DNA from: Micrococcales bacterium UBA7469
GTDB taxonomy: Bacteria > Actinomycetota > Actinomycetes > Actinomycetales > Microbacteriaceae
DNA length: 49,459 nucleotides
NCBI GenBank assembly: GCA_002479805.1
Contig: DLPB01000021.1
Span: forward strand, 1 to 49,459
Direction of reading: 5' to 3'
Below the pieces are notes generated by a model. That model made no database searches and had not been told where the DNA came from. It worked only from the letters and a program-made list of their open reading frames with translations. Position numbers and translations under genes: made by a program. Shown here one piece after another: positions 39,891-48,104 of this stretch (position 1 is its first letter; each line of letters opens with the position of its first letter).

Positions 39891-41080
39891 TAGTTTTTCT
39901 TTCCGTCGTAATTCTCGTTTTCCCAGATAACGGTTCCACCCATACCAAGACCGATACACATTGTTGTGATTCCGTAGCGAACATCTGGTCTCATCTCAAA
40001 CTGACGAGACAGTTGGTTCATTAGTCGAACACCACTGGAAGCAAGTGGGTGACCAAATGCAATTGCTCCACCCCAAGCGTTCACTCTTGCGTCGTCATCT
40101 GCAATCTTGAAGTGCTCCAAGAATGAAAGAACCTGAACTGCAAATGCTTCGTTGATTTCAAATAGTCCGATATCGGAAATTGAAAGACCGGCTTTTTTCA
40201 AAGCTTTTTCGGTTGCCGGAATGGGACCGATTCCCATGATCTCTGGCTCAACACCTGCAAATGCAAATGTCACCATCTTCATGCGTGGCTTCAGTCCATA
40301 TTGCTTTACTGCTTGGTCGCCAGCTAGCAAAGAAATAGTTGCGCCATCAGTTAGTGGAGAAGCGTTACCTGCGGTTACTCTTCCGTTCGCACGGAAAGGT
40401 GTCTTTAGGTCTTTCATGCCTTCAACAGTTGAATCTGGTCGCAATAGTTCGTCTTTGTCTACAACCCTTAGTCCCTCAGGGGTGGTGGCAGAAACAGAAA
40501 CCAAGTCCTGCTGGATGTAATTCTTTTCGTAAGCAGCGGCCGCGCGCTTCTGACTCTGCACCGCGAAGGCATCCGCGCGCTCTTTGGTTAGCACTGGATA
40601 GCGGTCGTGAATCTTCTCTGCAGTGTTACCCATGTTTAGGGCGTCTGGGTTCACTAGCTTTTCAGCGATGAAGCGTGGGTTTGGATCAGCGTCACCGCCC
40701 ATGGGGTGTCTACCCATGTGCTCGACTCCTCCTGCAAGGACTAGATCGTATGCTCCGATACCAATAGCCGAACCGATCATGGTTACTGCAGTCATGGCTC
40801 CAGCACACATACGGTCAATAGCAAAGCCTGGAACTGAGTTTGGAAGCCCAGCCAAGATAGCTGAGGTGCGGCCGATGGTTAGACCCTGGTCACCAGTTTG
40901 GGTGGTAGCGGCAATAGCGACATCGTCGATTGCGCCTTTAGGGACCGACTGGTTTCTATCGAGCAAACCAATCATGGCTTTAACAACTAGGTCATCTGCG
41001 CGAGTGTTCCAATAGACACCCTTTTCTCCGGCTTTACCGAATGGTGTGCGGACTCCATCAACGAAGTAGGTGTTTTGCAT
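39890..41080 (-). CDS. fadA: 3-ketoacyl-CoA thiolase
   Basis: The 396-residue thiolase has the nucleophile Cys92 in DRMCAGAMTA, an NEAFAVQ block, His344 in AFGHPLASSG and the second catalytic Cys375 in TMCIGLGMG. It cleaves 3-ketoacyl-CoA to release acetyl-CoA. It overlaps both neighbours by one base (TAATG junctions), so acyl-CoA oxidase, thiolase and the FadB-like enzyme are translated as one coupled unit. Confidence 0.94.
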   Translation of the reverse strand: MQNTYFVDGVRTPFGKAGEKGVYWNTRADDLVVKAMIGLLDRNQSVPKGAIDDVAIAATTQTGDQGLTIGRTSAILAGLPNSVPGFAIDRMCAGAMTAVTMIGSAIGIGAYDLVLAGGVEHMGRHPMGGDADPNPRFIAEKLVNPDALNMGNTAEKIHDRYPVLTKERADAFAVQSQKRAAAAYEKNYIQQDLVSVSATTPEGLRVVDKDELLRPDSTVEGMKDLKTPFRANGRVTAGNASPLTDGATISLLAGDQAVKQYGLKPRMKMVTFAFAGVEPEIMGIGPIPATEKALKKAGLSISDIGLFEINEAFAVQVLSFLEHFKIADDDARVNAWGGAIAFGHPLASSGVRLMNQLSRQFEMRPDVRYGITTMCIGLGMGGTVIWENENYDGKKN

Positions 41081-43050
41081 TATTTGCTCGCTTCTTTCTT
41101 TAGTGATTCGCGTCTTCTAGATTCTGCTCCAAAGGCCAGGTCGCTTCTGATTAGACCTTCTGTTAGACCAAATGCATCAACAAGGTCCGAAGCGTGAGGC
41201 TTTAGCCTTCCAAGCAATCTGCCGTCGATGTAGTCGGTGATTGCCTCGGCACGGTGTGAGGTTAGTCTTCCGTTGATCATGTACCAAGAAAGATTCTCTT
41301 CCAACAAAGTGAAACCAAATAGGTCCCTTAGCCAAGTCAAAACCTTCTTAGTCTGAGGGTCTTGAATCTTGTTAAGAGCAGATGTGAACGCCTCCCACTG
41401 GATTAGTTCTCCGTGTGCTTTGGCGGCAATGATCAGATCGTTCTGGTGGCGATTGAATAATCTTTCAGCTTCTGCAGGATCTTTCTTTCCAGAGTGACGA
41501 AGCTCGTTAGCAAGCTTTGCAATCATGGTGTGAACACGGTCGGTAAGAAGCTGGTGCTGGTGCTCCTCGTCGCGAACAAAACCAATCGATCTTGCAGTTG
41601 AACCAAAGTCAGTGAACTTCTGTGCGATTCCGCGAAGTCCTCCTCGGTTGATTGCAACCTCTCCTACTTGCCCAACAACATACTGAGCGAGTGTTCCAAA
41701 GTTAGGTGAAGCAAATGCTTTTGAGTAGTCGCTAAGTAGTCTCTTTGCAACAAGCTGTAGAAGCACGTTGTTGTCACCCTCGAAGGTTGCATAAACATCT
41801 AGGTCTGCTCGCAAACCAACCATGCGGTGCTGGGCCATAAAGCCTTGACCACCGGTAGCCTCACGGCAAACCTGAATGATGTCTAGTGCGTTCCAAGTTG
41901 ATAGTGCCTTGGAAGCTGCTGCAACGGTTTCTAGATCTTGTCTAGTAGAGTCTGTGTCGTTACGACCGCTAAATACTTCATCGAACTGTTCTAGTAGCTC
42001 TAGGTGTGCGAATGCTTGCGCGTAGGTTCTTGCAAGAGCTGGAAGCAATCTTCTCTGGTGACGTCCGTAGTCCATCAGAACATGTTCTGTTCCATCGTGA
42101 GTTGGGAACTGAGTTCTCTCGTGCGCATAACGAATTGCAATTGTTAGTGCAACCTTCTGAGCGTTTGTCACACCACCGGTGATAGATACTCTTCCCTGAA
42201 CCAAAGTTCCAAGCATGGTGAAGAATCTTCTTCCCTTGGATTCGATTGGAGATGAGTATGTTCCATCTTCTGCAACATTGCCGTAGCGGTTCAGTAACCA
42301 CTTTCTTGGAATTCGAACATCAGTGAAGTGAAGTCTTCCGTTGTCAACACCGTTTAGACCCCCCTTTACTCCGTCGTCATCGCCGCCAACACCTGGCAAG
42401 AAATTTCCGCTGTTGTCGCGAATTGGAACATAGAAAGCGTGAACACCGTGGTTTTCTCCTTTGGAGATTAGCTGCGCAAAAACAACTGCTGCCTTGGCGT
42501 GAATTGCAGCGTTACCGATGTAATCCTTCCAAGCGTGACGAGATGGAGTGTGAATTACAAATTCTTGTGTTGTCTCGTCATAGATAGCGGTAGTTCCGAT
42601 GTTTGCAACATCGGAACCATGACCGGTCTCGGTCATTGCAAAAGAACCTGGGGTTCCCAAAGTAACTACTGAAGGAAGTAGCTCTGCGTGATGTGACTCT
42701 GTGCCTAAGTACAGAATTGCAGCACCAAAGAGTCCCCACTGAACTCCATATTTAATCTGCAGTGAAGGGTCAGCAAGAATCAGTTCTTCAAATACTGTTA
42801 GTGATCCACCTGGATCAGCGTTTCCACCTGCGATAGCAGGGAAGCCGTAGGCGGTGGAGCCGTTCTCCACCAAGATCTTTAGCTGGCCAAAGACTCGTTC
42901 ACGATGTTCGTGGTGAGTAAGGCCTGGGATTTGCCACATTTCGGGCTGTTCGCAAATTTTCCGGGTGTGAAGACGAATGTCTTTCCACTTTCCCAGCAAC
43001 ATGTCCCCAACAAGGGTGGTGTCTACCTTTGGCAATATTTCGCTTTGCAT
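41080..43050 (-). CDS. Acyl-CoA oxidase-type flavoenzyme (ACOX family)
   Basis: The 656-residue protein is much longer than ordinary acyl-CoA dehydrogenases (about 380) and matches the peroxisomal-type acyl-CoA oxidase layout. It has GSFAMTETGHGSDV, close to the oxidase motif MTE-x-GHGS, then QEFVIHTPS, a middle FAD region and CREATGGQGFMAQHRM with a later ATFEGDNNVLLQ, followed by an ACOX C-terminal domain. If it is a true oxidase, it passes electrons to oxygen and makes H2O2. An AAGGAG lies before ATG 43050. It heads the thiolase-fadB unit. Confidence 0.88.
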   Translation of the reverse strand: MQSEILPKVDTTLVGDMLLGKWKDIRLHTRKICEQPEMWQIPGLTHHEHRERVFGQLKILVENGSTAYGFPAIAGGNADPGGSLTVFEELILADPSLQIKYGVQWGLFGAAILYLGTESHHAELLPSVVTLGTPGSFAMTETGHGSDVANIGTTAIYDETTQEFVIHTPSRHAWKDYIGNAAIHAKAAVVFAQLISKGENHGVHAFYVPIRDNSGNFLPGVGGDDDGVKGGLNGVDNGRLHFTDVRIPRKWLLNRYGNVAEDGTYSSPIESKGRRFFTMLGTLVQGRVSITGGVTNAQKVALTIAIRYAHERTQFPTHDGTEHVLMDYGRHQRRLLPALARTYAQAFAHLELLEQFDEVFSGRNDTDSTRQDLETVAAASKALSTWNALDIIQVCREATGGQGFMAQHRMVGLRADLDVYATFEGDNNVLLQLVAKRLLSDYSKAFASPNFGTLAQYVVGQVGEVAINRGGLRGIAQKFTDFGSTARSIGFVRDEEHQHQLLTDRVHTMIAKLANELRHSGKKDPAEAERLFNRHQNDLIIAAKAHGELIQWEAFTSALNKIQDPQTKKVLTWLRDLFGFTLLEENLSWYMINGRLTSHRAEAITDYIDGRLLGRLKPHASDLVDAFGLTEGLIRSDLAFGAESRRRESLKKEASK

Positions 43051-43074
43051 TGCACACTCCTTCGTGTTGGTTTG

Positions 43075-43103
43075 ATTGTAAGCACGCAGGAATTCATTGA
43101 AAA
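43075..43103 (-). promoter_or_regulatory. Candidate promoter of the beta-oxidation operon
   Basis: Minus-strand TTTTCA (43103-43098) and TACAAT (43080-43075) are 17 nt apart and about 25 nt before the acyl-CoA oxidase ATG. The -10 is strong and the -35 weak. Confidence 0.45.
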
Positions 43104-43203
43104 TGCGGGTCTAAGAAGTCTGTAATTAGCTACAACCTCAGTAAATCCAAGGTTTGCTTCTTTGTGTGAAACATACAAAAAACTGGGTGTTTTTTTTGGA
43201 AGC

Positions 43204-43989
43204 CTAATTTCCTTCAAAAGGGACTGGCGACTTAGAAAGATAAGCCTCCATCGCACGCCTGGCGTCGTTCGATGCCGCCAGTCTGGCTAAGCGCTTGCCT
43301 ATAAAGCCATCTTCGGCTTTCTCTTCCAATAGGGCAGCTCTCGCGGAGGCGAGGGTTGCCTGCACTGCAAGAGGAGCCTGGGCGGCAATCTTTTCGGCTA
43401 GTTCGAGGGCGCGATCTTTCTCGGTTCCAACAGGAACAACCTCATTCACAATTCCAAGGCGTAACGCAGTTGCCGCGTCAAAAGATTCTCCAGTAAGTAG
43501 GTATCTCATCGCGTTGGACCAACCAGCAGATCTTGGCATTCTCTTGGTTGCGCCACCGAAGGGCAAAATTCCTCTGGAAACTTCTAATTGAGCAAACTTT
43601 GCGTTCTCGGCCGCAATTACAACTTCGCTATTTAGTGCAAGCTCTACACCGAGTGTGAGACAGGTTCCCTGAATTGCAATAACTACAGGTTTTGATACCG
43701 GCGTTGATTGAATCCCCCATGGGTCCAGTCCGCCTTCAGGCACCATTGCTAATCCATCGGCATTTAGTCGTGGTGCAACATCTGCAAGATCTAATCCAGC
43801 GGTGAAGTGATCACCGTGGGCAAAAACCAGTCCCACTCGAAGTTCTGGATCGGAATCCAACTTGCCGTAAGCAAGAGCAAGCTCTTGCAACATCTCCATG
43901 TCAGCCGCGTTAAGTTTTTCTGGGCGATTCAAACCAATTAGAAGTACGTGACCTTTTTGTTCGATAGTCACTTTTGATGTTGCGTTCAT
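43204..43989 (-). CDS. Enoyl-CoA hydratase/isomerase family protein
   Basis: The 261-residue crotonase begins with VTIEQKGHVLLIGLNRPEKLNAAD, has the oxyanion-hole loop GDHFTAGLDLADV and the second loop IQGTCLTLGVELALNSEVVIAA, then QLEVSRGILPFGGATKRMPR. The second catalytic Glu position of typical hydratases (E-x-x-x-G-I-x-P) reads LEVSRGILPFGG, so Glu is kept. It lies 153 nt upstream of the acyl-CoA oxidase gene in the same direction, and 25 nt after a glutathione peroxidase remnant. Confidence 0.9.
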   Translation of the reverse strand: MNATSKVTIEQKGHVLLIGLNRPEKLNAADMEMLQELALAYGKLDSDPELRVGLVFAHGDHFTAGLDLADVAPRLNADGLAMVPEGGLDPWGIQSTPVSKPVVIAIQGTCLTLGVELALNSEVVIAAENAKFAQLEVSRGILPFGGATKRMPRSAGWSNAMRYLLTGESFDAATALRLGIVNEVVPVGTEKDRALELAEKIAAQAPLAVQATLASARAALLEEKAEDGFIGKRLARLAASNDARRAMEAYLSKSPVPFEGN

Positions 43990-44014
43990 TTATTTACCTG
44001 TTTTTTAATTCGAA

Positions 44015-44137
44015 TTAGTTGGGTAGGTTGGCTTCGATTAGCGAAACGATTCCTGTTGCATCTGGCTTGACTGTTGGTCTAAAGCGGTGCACCTGACCGT
44101 TTGGAAGAACTAGGAACTTCTCAAAGTTCCAAGAAAC
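44015..44137 (-). pseudogene. Glutathione peroxidase, last 40 codons only
   Basis: The frame VSWNFEKFLVLPNG through HRFRPTVKPD to EANLPN and a stop is the C-terminal end of a glutathione peroxidase (the WNFxKFL motif includes the catalytic Trp). About 120 upstream codons, with the catalytic Cys and Gln, are missing; the frame meets a stop after a few codons. It once preceded the beta-oxidation genes and would have suited H2O2 or lipid peroxide removal. Confidence 0.8.
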
Positions 44138-44168
44138 AAGTGCGCTACCAAGCTGCGCTACAGCCCGC
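44134..44168 (-). pseudogene. 5' half of a tRNA-Pro gene fused to the peroxidase remnant
   Basis: Minus-strand 44168-44134 starts GCGGGCTG and continues with a D-arm like bacterial tRNA-Pro (AGCGCAGCTTGGTAGCGCA), then CTTGTTT of the anticodon stem and loop. At that point it becomes glutathione peroxidase sequence; the exact joint is blurred by a few shared bases. There is no 3' half. Confidence 0.7.
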
Positions 44169-44194
44169 TATTAGATACCAAAAAGGATAAGAGA

Positions 44195-44228
44195 AAATCC
44201 CGGTCCTCGTGCGAAGGAACCGGGATTT
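44195..44228 (-). terminator. Terminator after tRNA-Arg
   Basis: AAATCCCGGT (44195-44204) pairs with ACCGGGATTT (44219-44228), with extra inner pairs; on the minus strand the stem ends GGGATTTTCTC. It lies 3 nt after the tRNA-Arg discriminator and differs from the terminator after the outer repeat copy. Confidence 0.75.
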
Positions 44229-44229
44229 C

Positions 44230-44273
44230 GTGCGCTTGGAGGGACTCGAACCCCCAACCTTCTGATCCGTAGT
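44230..44273. repeat. 44-bp direct repeat, inner copy within tRNA-Arg
   Basis: Identical to 30676-30719. It forms the 3' half of the intact tRNA-Arg gene, from the anticodon loop to one base past the discriminator, and marks the second boundary of the 13.5 kb island. Confidence 0.9.
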
Positions 44274-44303
44274 CAGATGCTCTATCCGTTGAGCTACAAA
44301 CGC
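44231..44303 (-). tRNA. tRNA-Arg (anticodon ACG)
   Basis: Acceptor strands GCGTTTG and CAAGCGC pair with one G-U. The stem TCTGA/TCAGA holds loop CTACGGA with anticodon ACG. T-loop TTCGAGT is normal and the discriminator is A. Its 3' half is duplicated at 30677-30719, so it was the target of a tRNA-integrating element; the gene is restored and looks functional. Confidence 0.95.
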
Positions 44304-44373
44304 TTGGGTAACTAGAGGATTCTAGTAGGTTTCATGGTCTTTGGACAAGGTGCCAATTTGTTGAAGGTATGAA

Positions 44374-45756
44374 CTAGGCAGGGTTGTCCAGGTCAATAAC
44401 CTCGTTCATAAAGGGTGCCCTGGCCTTCCAGTGCAGCTGATTGGCAATCTGGAATCGCAAGCGATCGCTGGCTGTTGGCTCACCATGGGTGACGTAGGTC
44501 ATCTTTGGAATCTTGGTTGCTGAGCGCATCCAGTTGATAATCTCTGCGCCATCGGCATGAGCCGACATGCTCTGCAGGTGAATTACCTCGGCCTCAATCG
44601 GCACATCCTTGCCAAAGATACGCAAGGTCTTTAGCCCTTCAACTAACTGGCTGCCGCGGGTGCCACCGGCCTGATAGCCGGTGATCACGATGGCATTCTT
44701 TGGGTCTGGACCGAATGCTTTGATGTGGTGCAGTACCCTACCGCCGGTGATCATGCCGCTGGCGGAGATGATGATCTTGGCCTGCTTGTTATCGTTCAGC
44801 GCCTTGGAGTCCTCAACTGTCTGAACCATGCTGGCTAGCGAATACATCGACTCAAATTCTTCGATACCCACCTTGTGTTCTTCTTTGTGGCGGTGATACA
44901 TCTGAGTTGCATTCAGGGCCATCGGGCTATTGACATAAATTGGCACCCGCGGGATGCGACCCTGGTCAATCAGTCTCCAGAGGTGCAGCATCAGGGCTTG
45001 AGTCCTGCCAACAGCGAAGGCGGGGATTACAACGGTGCCGCCGCGTTGCAATACTGGCTTTAGAGCTTCGGCAAGCTCGTCCTCTGGATTCACTTGTGGG
45101 TGGGTGCGATCTCCATATGTGGACTCGACGACCAGAATGTCTGAACCTGGAAAACCCTCCGGTGGATTCATCACCGCATCACTGGCTCTACCCAGGTCTC
45201 CTGAGAAGTGAATCGAGGTCTGGTTCACCTTCAAATGCAGTTGAGCAGCACCGAGGATGTGCCCGGCGTGCTGGAACTCTGCCGAGACATTTGGCGCTAA
45301 CTCGACCGGTTTGCCAAACGGGATAGTTTTGATTTTGTCCAGCGCTCGCTCTACATCTGAGATGTCATAGAGCGGCTTGGCTGGAGCATGTTTGGTGTAG
45401 CCCTTGCGGTTGGCTCGCTCGGCGTCTTCTTCAAGTAGGCGTGCGCTGTCTGGCCAAAGAATTGATAACAGTTCTTCGGTTCCTGGGGTGGTCAGGATCC
45501 GACCCTTGAAGCCTTGGCGAATCATGGCCGGCACATAACCTGAGTGATCTAGGTGCGCGTGAGTAAGCAGAATGAAGTCGATGGTGTCAGCTGGAACCGG
45601 GAAGTCTTCTCGGTTTCGCTCGCGCAAGTTTTTGTAGCCCTGAAACAGTCCACAATCGACCAGATATCGCTGCTGGTCCACCTCAATTAGGTAGCGACTG
45701 CCGCCAAAGAAGAGGGGTTTGGTATACCAATTCGTTACATTTAAGGATTTTGCCAA
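44374..45756 (-). CDS. Beta-CASP metallo-beta-lactamase RNA nuclease (CPSF73/Ysh1-like)
   Basis: The 460-residue protein has the zinc motif THAHLDHSG (His66, His68, Asp70, His71), a later QHAGHILGAAQ, the SGDLGR block, VIPAFAVGRTQ and the beta-CASP region ending TGYQAGGTRGS with SAHAD and VTHGEP. It should cut or trim RNA as an endo- or 5' exonuclease. The usual early G-T-V-T-G-S strand is replaced by KPLFFGGSRY, and the TTG start at 45756 lacks a good ribosome site, so the first 20 residues are the least certain part. Confidence 0.88.
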   Translation of the reverse strand: MAKSLNVTNWYTKPLFFGGSRYLIEVDQQRYLVDCGLFQGYKNLRERNREDFPVPADTIDFILLTHAHLDHSGYVPAMIRQGFKGRILTTPGTEELLSILWPDSARLLEEDAERANRKGYTKHAPAKPLYDISDVERALDKIKTIPFGKPVELAPNVSAEFQHAGHILGAAQLHLKVNQTSIHFSGDLGRASDAVMNPPEGFPGSDILVVESTYGDRTHPQVNPEDELAEALKPVLQRGGTVVIPAFAVGRTQALMLHLWRLIDQGRIPRVPIYVNSPMALNATQMYHRHKEEHKVGIEEFESMYSLASMVQTVEDSKALNDNKQAKIIISASGMITGGRVLHHIKAFGPDPKNAIVITGYQAGGTRGSQLVEGLKTLRIFGKDVPIEAEVIHLQSMSAHADGAEIINWMRSATKIPKMTYVTHGEPTASDRLRFQIANQLHWKARAPFMNEVIDLDNPA

Positions 45757-45790
45757 GCGGCAGTTGAAGTTGATGCTTTGGCATCAAGAG

Positions 45791-45882
45791 CGGAGACGAG
45801 AGGATTTGAACCTCCGAGGGGCTTTTAAAACCCCTACCTCATTAGCAGTGAGGCGCACTCGACCGGGCTATGCGACGTCTCC
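45791..45882 (-). tRNA. tRNA-Ser (anticodon GCT)
   Basis: A class II tRNA of 92 nt. Acceptor strands GGAGACG and CGTCTCC pair fully. The stem CCTCA/TGAGG holds loop CTGCTAA with anticodon GCT. A long variable arm (AGGGG...CCCCT) is present and the discriminator is G, as for serine tRNAs. Confidence 0.95.
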
Positions 45883-45925
45883 AAGTAGCCGCATTAGCCT
45901 ACTAGGAAATTGGGCTTTGGGAAAA

Positions 45926-47122
45926 CTAGTTTGAGCAGCTCTTGACGGAGGCGTTGGTGCCCTGCACCCACTCTGGGAGGGCTTCCTCGCTCTTGGTGGC
46001 TGCGGTTTCGGTGCTGGTTTCTTCGGCTGGAGCCGTTTCCTCGACAACTACCGCGCCGGATCCTGGGTTTGCCTCTTCCAGAATTAGCGATTCATCCTGA
46101 GCGATGCGATCAAAGAGCAGTTGGGCCTGGTCTTCAATCACTGCCACTCGACCCGAGTAAGCACCGCTGAGGCTGTAGACCGGAAGCTTTAGGAAGGAGA
46201 TCTTGTCAAGGTCAACATCATTCACCTCACGAGCCATGCCCAAGATCACGCCGATCTCGGTGAGGCTGTTGGAGAGCGTCATGTTCTCAAGGGCTGCGGT
46301 GCCCAAGCGGAGCATGGTGAATGGGTTGGTTAGTGCACCCTCGTCCTTGAGCTTTCTAACCAAGGAGGTGAGGAACACCTGCTGGTTGGAAATACGAGAG
46401 AGGTCTGAGCCATCCCCGACACCGTGGCGGGTGCGTAGGAAGGCAAGGGCCTGCTCGCCAATCAGGGTGTGCTCGCCGGCCTCTAGGTATAGCTGGGTGT
46501 AGTCGTCCTTGATTGGCTCAGCCACACAAACCGTTACGCCACCGACTGCCTCGCTCATCGCGATAACGCCCTTGAAGTCAATCATGGCAAGGTATGGAAT
46601 CTTCACACCCGTGAGCTGCTGAACAGTTAGCAAGGTGCAGGCAGGTCCACCGGTATTCATGGTGGCATTGATCTGCACCATATCCCTGGCCGGGAACTTG
46701 TCTCCACCTTCCGGGTCTGGACACTCGGGAACCGAAACCATCAGGTCACGTGGGAAGGACAGCGCCACCGCATTTTTTCGGTCAGCTGAAACGTGCAAGA
46801 GAATAATCACGTCGGCAAGCGCATTACCAACCGGACCGTATGAGGTTTTACCCTGACCCGCCCTGGTGTCAGAACCGATTACCAAGACATTGATTGGTCC
46901 ATTGATTTCTTCTGCGGTAGGCGGGGCAAAAGTCGCACCATCAGTGGAGTAAACATCAATACCGGAGGCATTCAGCTGGCTCATCACATATACATAGCCA
47001 CCGCCAACCGCGGCAACGCCCAAACCGGCAACAACGACCATGGATACAAGCAGCTTGGTTAGCCAGCCGCGACGCCTCGGGCGGCGCTGATCTTCGGGAA
47101 AGATGAATTCGGGCTGAGTCAC
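45926..47122 (-). CDS. LytR-CpsA-Psr (LCP) family cell-wall glycopolymer ligase
   Basis: The 398-residue protein has a short basic cytoplasmic tail (RRPRRRGWLTK), one membrane helix (about 22-46) and an external LCP domain: NVLVIGSDTRAG, ALADVIILLHVS, ALSFPRDLMVSVP with the Arg/Asp pair that binds the lipid diphosphate, and a late ALAFLRTRHGVGDGSDLSRISNQQ. LCP enzymes move teichoic acid, arabinogalactan or capsule chains onto peptidoglycan. The C-terminal 50 residues are Glu/Thr/Ala-rich and end in a Cys near the terminus. The start is GTG 47122. Confidence 0.93.
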   Translation of the reverse strand: MTQPEFIFPEDQRRPRRRGWLTKLLVSMVVVAGLGVAAVGGGYVYVMSQLNASGIDVYSTDGATFAPPTAEEINGPINVLVIGSDTRAGQGKTSYGPVGNALADVIILLHVSADRKNAVALSFPRDLMVSVPECPDPEGGDKFPARDMVQINATMNTGGPACTLLTVQQLTGVKIPYLAMIDFKGVIAMSEAVGGVTVCVAEPIKDDYTQLYLEAGEHTLIGEQALAFLRTRHGVGDGSDLSRISNQQVFLTSLVRKLKDEGALTNPFTMLRLGTAALENMTLSNSLTEIGVILGMAREVNDVDLDKISFLKLPVYSLSGAYSGRVAVIEDQAQLLFDRIAQDESLILEEANPGSGAVVVEETAPAEETSTETAATKSEEALPEWVQGTNASVKSCSN

Positions 47123-47168
47123 TTGGAAAGTCTAGAGATTAATTGCTGATAGTGGGCTAGGAAACTGG

Positions 47169-47253
47169 CGGAGGCCGTGGGATTCGAACCCACGAGACAT
47201 TGCTGTCCACTGGTTTTCAAGACCAGCTCCATCGGCCGCTCGGACAGACCTCC
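47169..47253 (-). tRNA. tRNA-Ser (anticodon TGA)
   Basis: A class II tRNA of 85 nt. Acceptor strands GGAGGTC and GGCCTCC pair with one G-U. The stem CTGGT/ACCAG holds loop CTTGAAA with anticodon TGA. A long variable arm (GGACAGCAATGTCT) and discriminator G support serine identity. It lies between the LCP and HAD genes, close to serS. Confidence 0.95.
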
Positions 47254-47270
47254 GCGGGAAAGTTTAGCGG

Positions 47271-48101
47271 TTAATCTAAAAATTTGAGACCCTCAAGTGC
47301 CTCCAGCACCTGAGCGACACCGTCTTGATCGACCGCTGCGGTTACCGCGGTTGCCTCCAGCTTTACCTCTTCCGGAGCCTGTCCCATGGCGAAGGCGTAG
47401 CCACCCATGGACCTGGCCCAGCGGAACATCTCGATGTCATTTCGGCCATCGCCCATCACCAAAGTGCGCTCACCTGGGATGTCGTAGTGCTGGCGCAACT
47501 GCTCAAGGGCGTGACCTTTGTCGATGCCCTTGGGTGCGATGTCTAGCCAAGCGGTGTAGCCGATTGCATAAGACACTGACTGCAGACCAACCTTGGCCAT
47601 CAGCCCCAAAAACTCATCGACATCGTGATCTGGCGATAGCACCACAACACGTGAGACGGGGTGCTCTAAAAGTTCTGCTAGCGGAGCTTCACGATTGTCA
47701 TCGCCGAGCGCATAGGAAGGGAAGGGCTTGTGAAAGCGATAGCTGCCGTCAGCATGCTCAACCGCGAAGTGTGCGTTTGGCAGGTGCTCGATCAGCTGGG
47801 TCAGCACCTCAGCTGGATCAAAAGTCTTCACGTCGTGCATCGCATAACCGCGTGGGTGATCTTCTTCCAGCCGAATTGTCACCGCACCGTTTGAACAAAC
47901 CGAGTGGTTTAGCGATACTCCAAGATCCTTAATCACCGGGTAGGCATTTGCGGCTGCTCTACCGGTGGCGATCACCACCTCGTGACCGAGCGAGCGAACT
48001 CGAGAAACCTGCTCAATAACCCGCTTGGATAAAAAGCCATCGTCGTGCACCAATGTGCCATCGATATCGATGCCAATCAGCCAGGGTTCGAAAGCTGCCA
48101 T
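47271..48101 (-). CDS. HAD-superfamily (Cof-type) phosphatase
   Basis: The 276-residue protein has motif I GIDIDGTL with nucleophile Asp12 and acid/base Asp14, motif II VVIATGRA, the lysine region in DIAPKGIDKGHAL and motif IV MGDGRNDIEMF. The C2B cap between motifs II and III marks the Cof/SupH group, which dephosphorylates sugar phosphates or cofactors. The substrate is not predictable. It starts 3 nt after serS and is probably co-transcribed with it. Confidence 0.92.
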   Translation of the reverse strand: MAAFEPWLIGIDIDGTLVHDDGFLSKRVIEQVSRVRSLGHEVVIATGRAAANAYPVIKDLGVSLNHSVCSNGAVTIRLEEDHPRGYAMHDVKTFDPAEVLTQLIEHLPNAHFAVEHADGSYRFHKPFPSYALGDDNREAPLAELLEHPVSRVVVLSPDHDVDEFLGLMAKVGLQSVSYAIGYTAWLDIAPKGIDKGHALEQLRQHYDIPGERTLVMGDGRNDIEMFRWARSMGGYAFAMGQAPEEVKLEATAVTAAVDQDGVAQVLEALEGLKFLD

Positions 48102-48104
48102 GAC

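Noticed and set aside
43137..43203. Terminator at the T-run near 43190
   Set aside because: An 8-base T-run is present but no stable stem precedes it on either strand.
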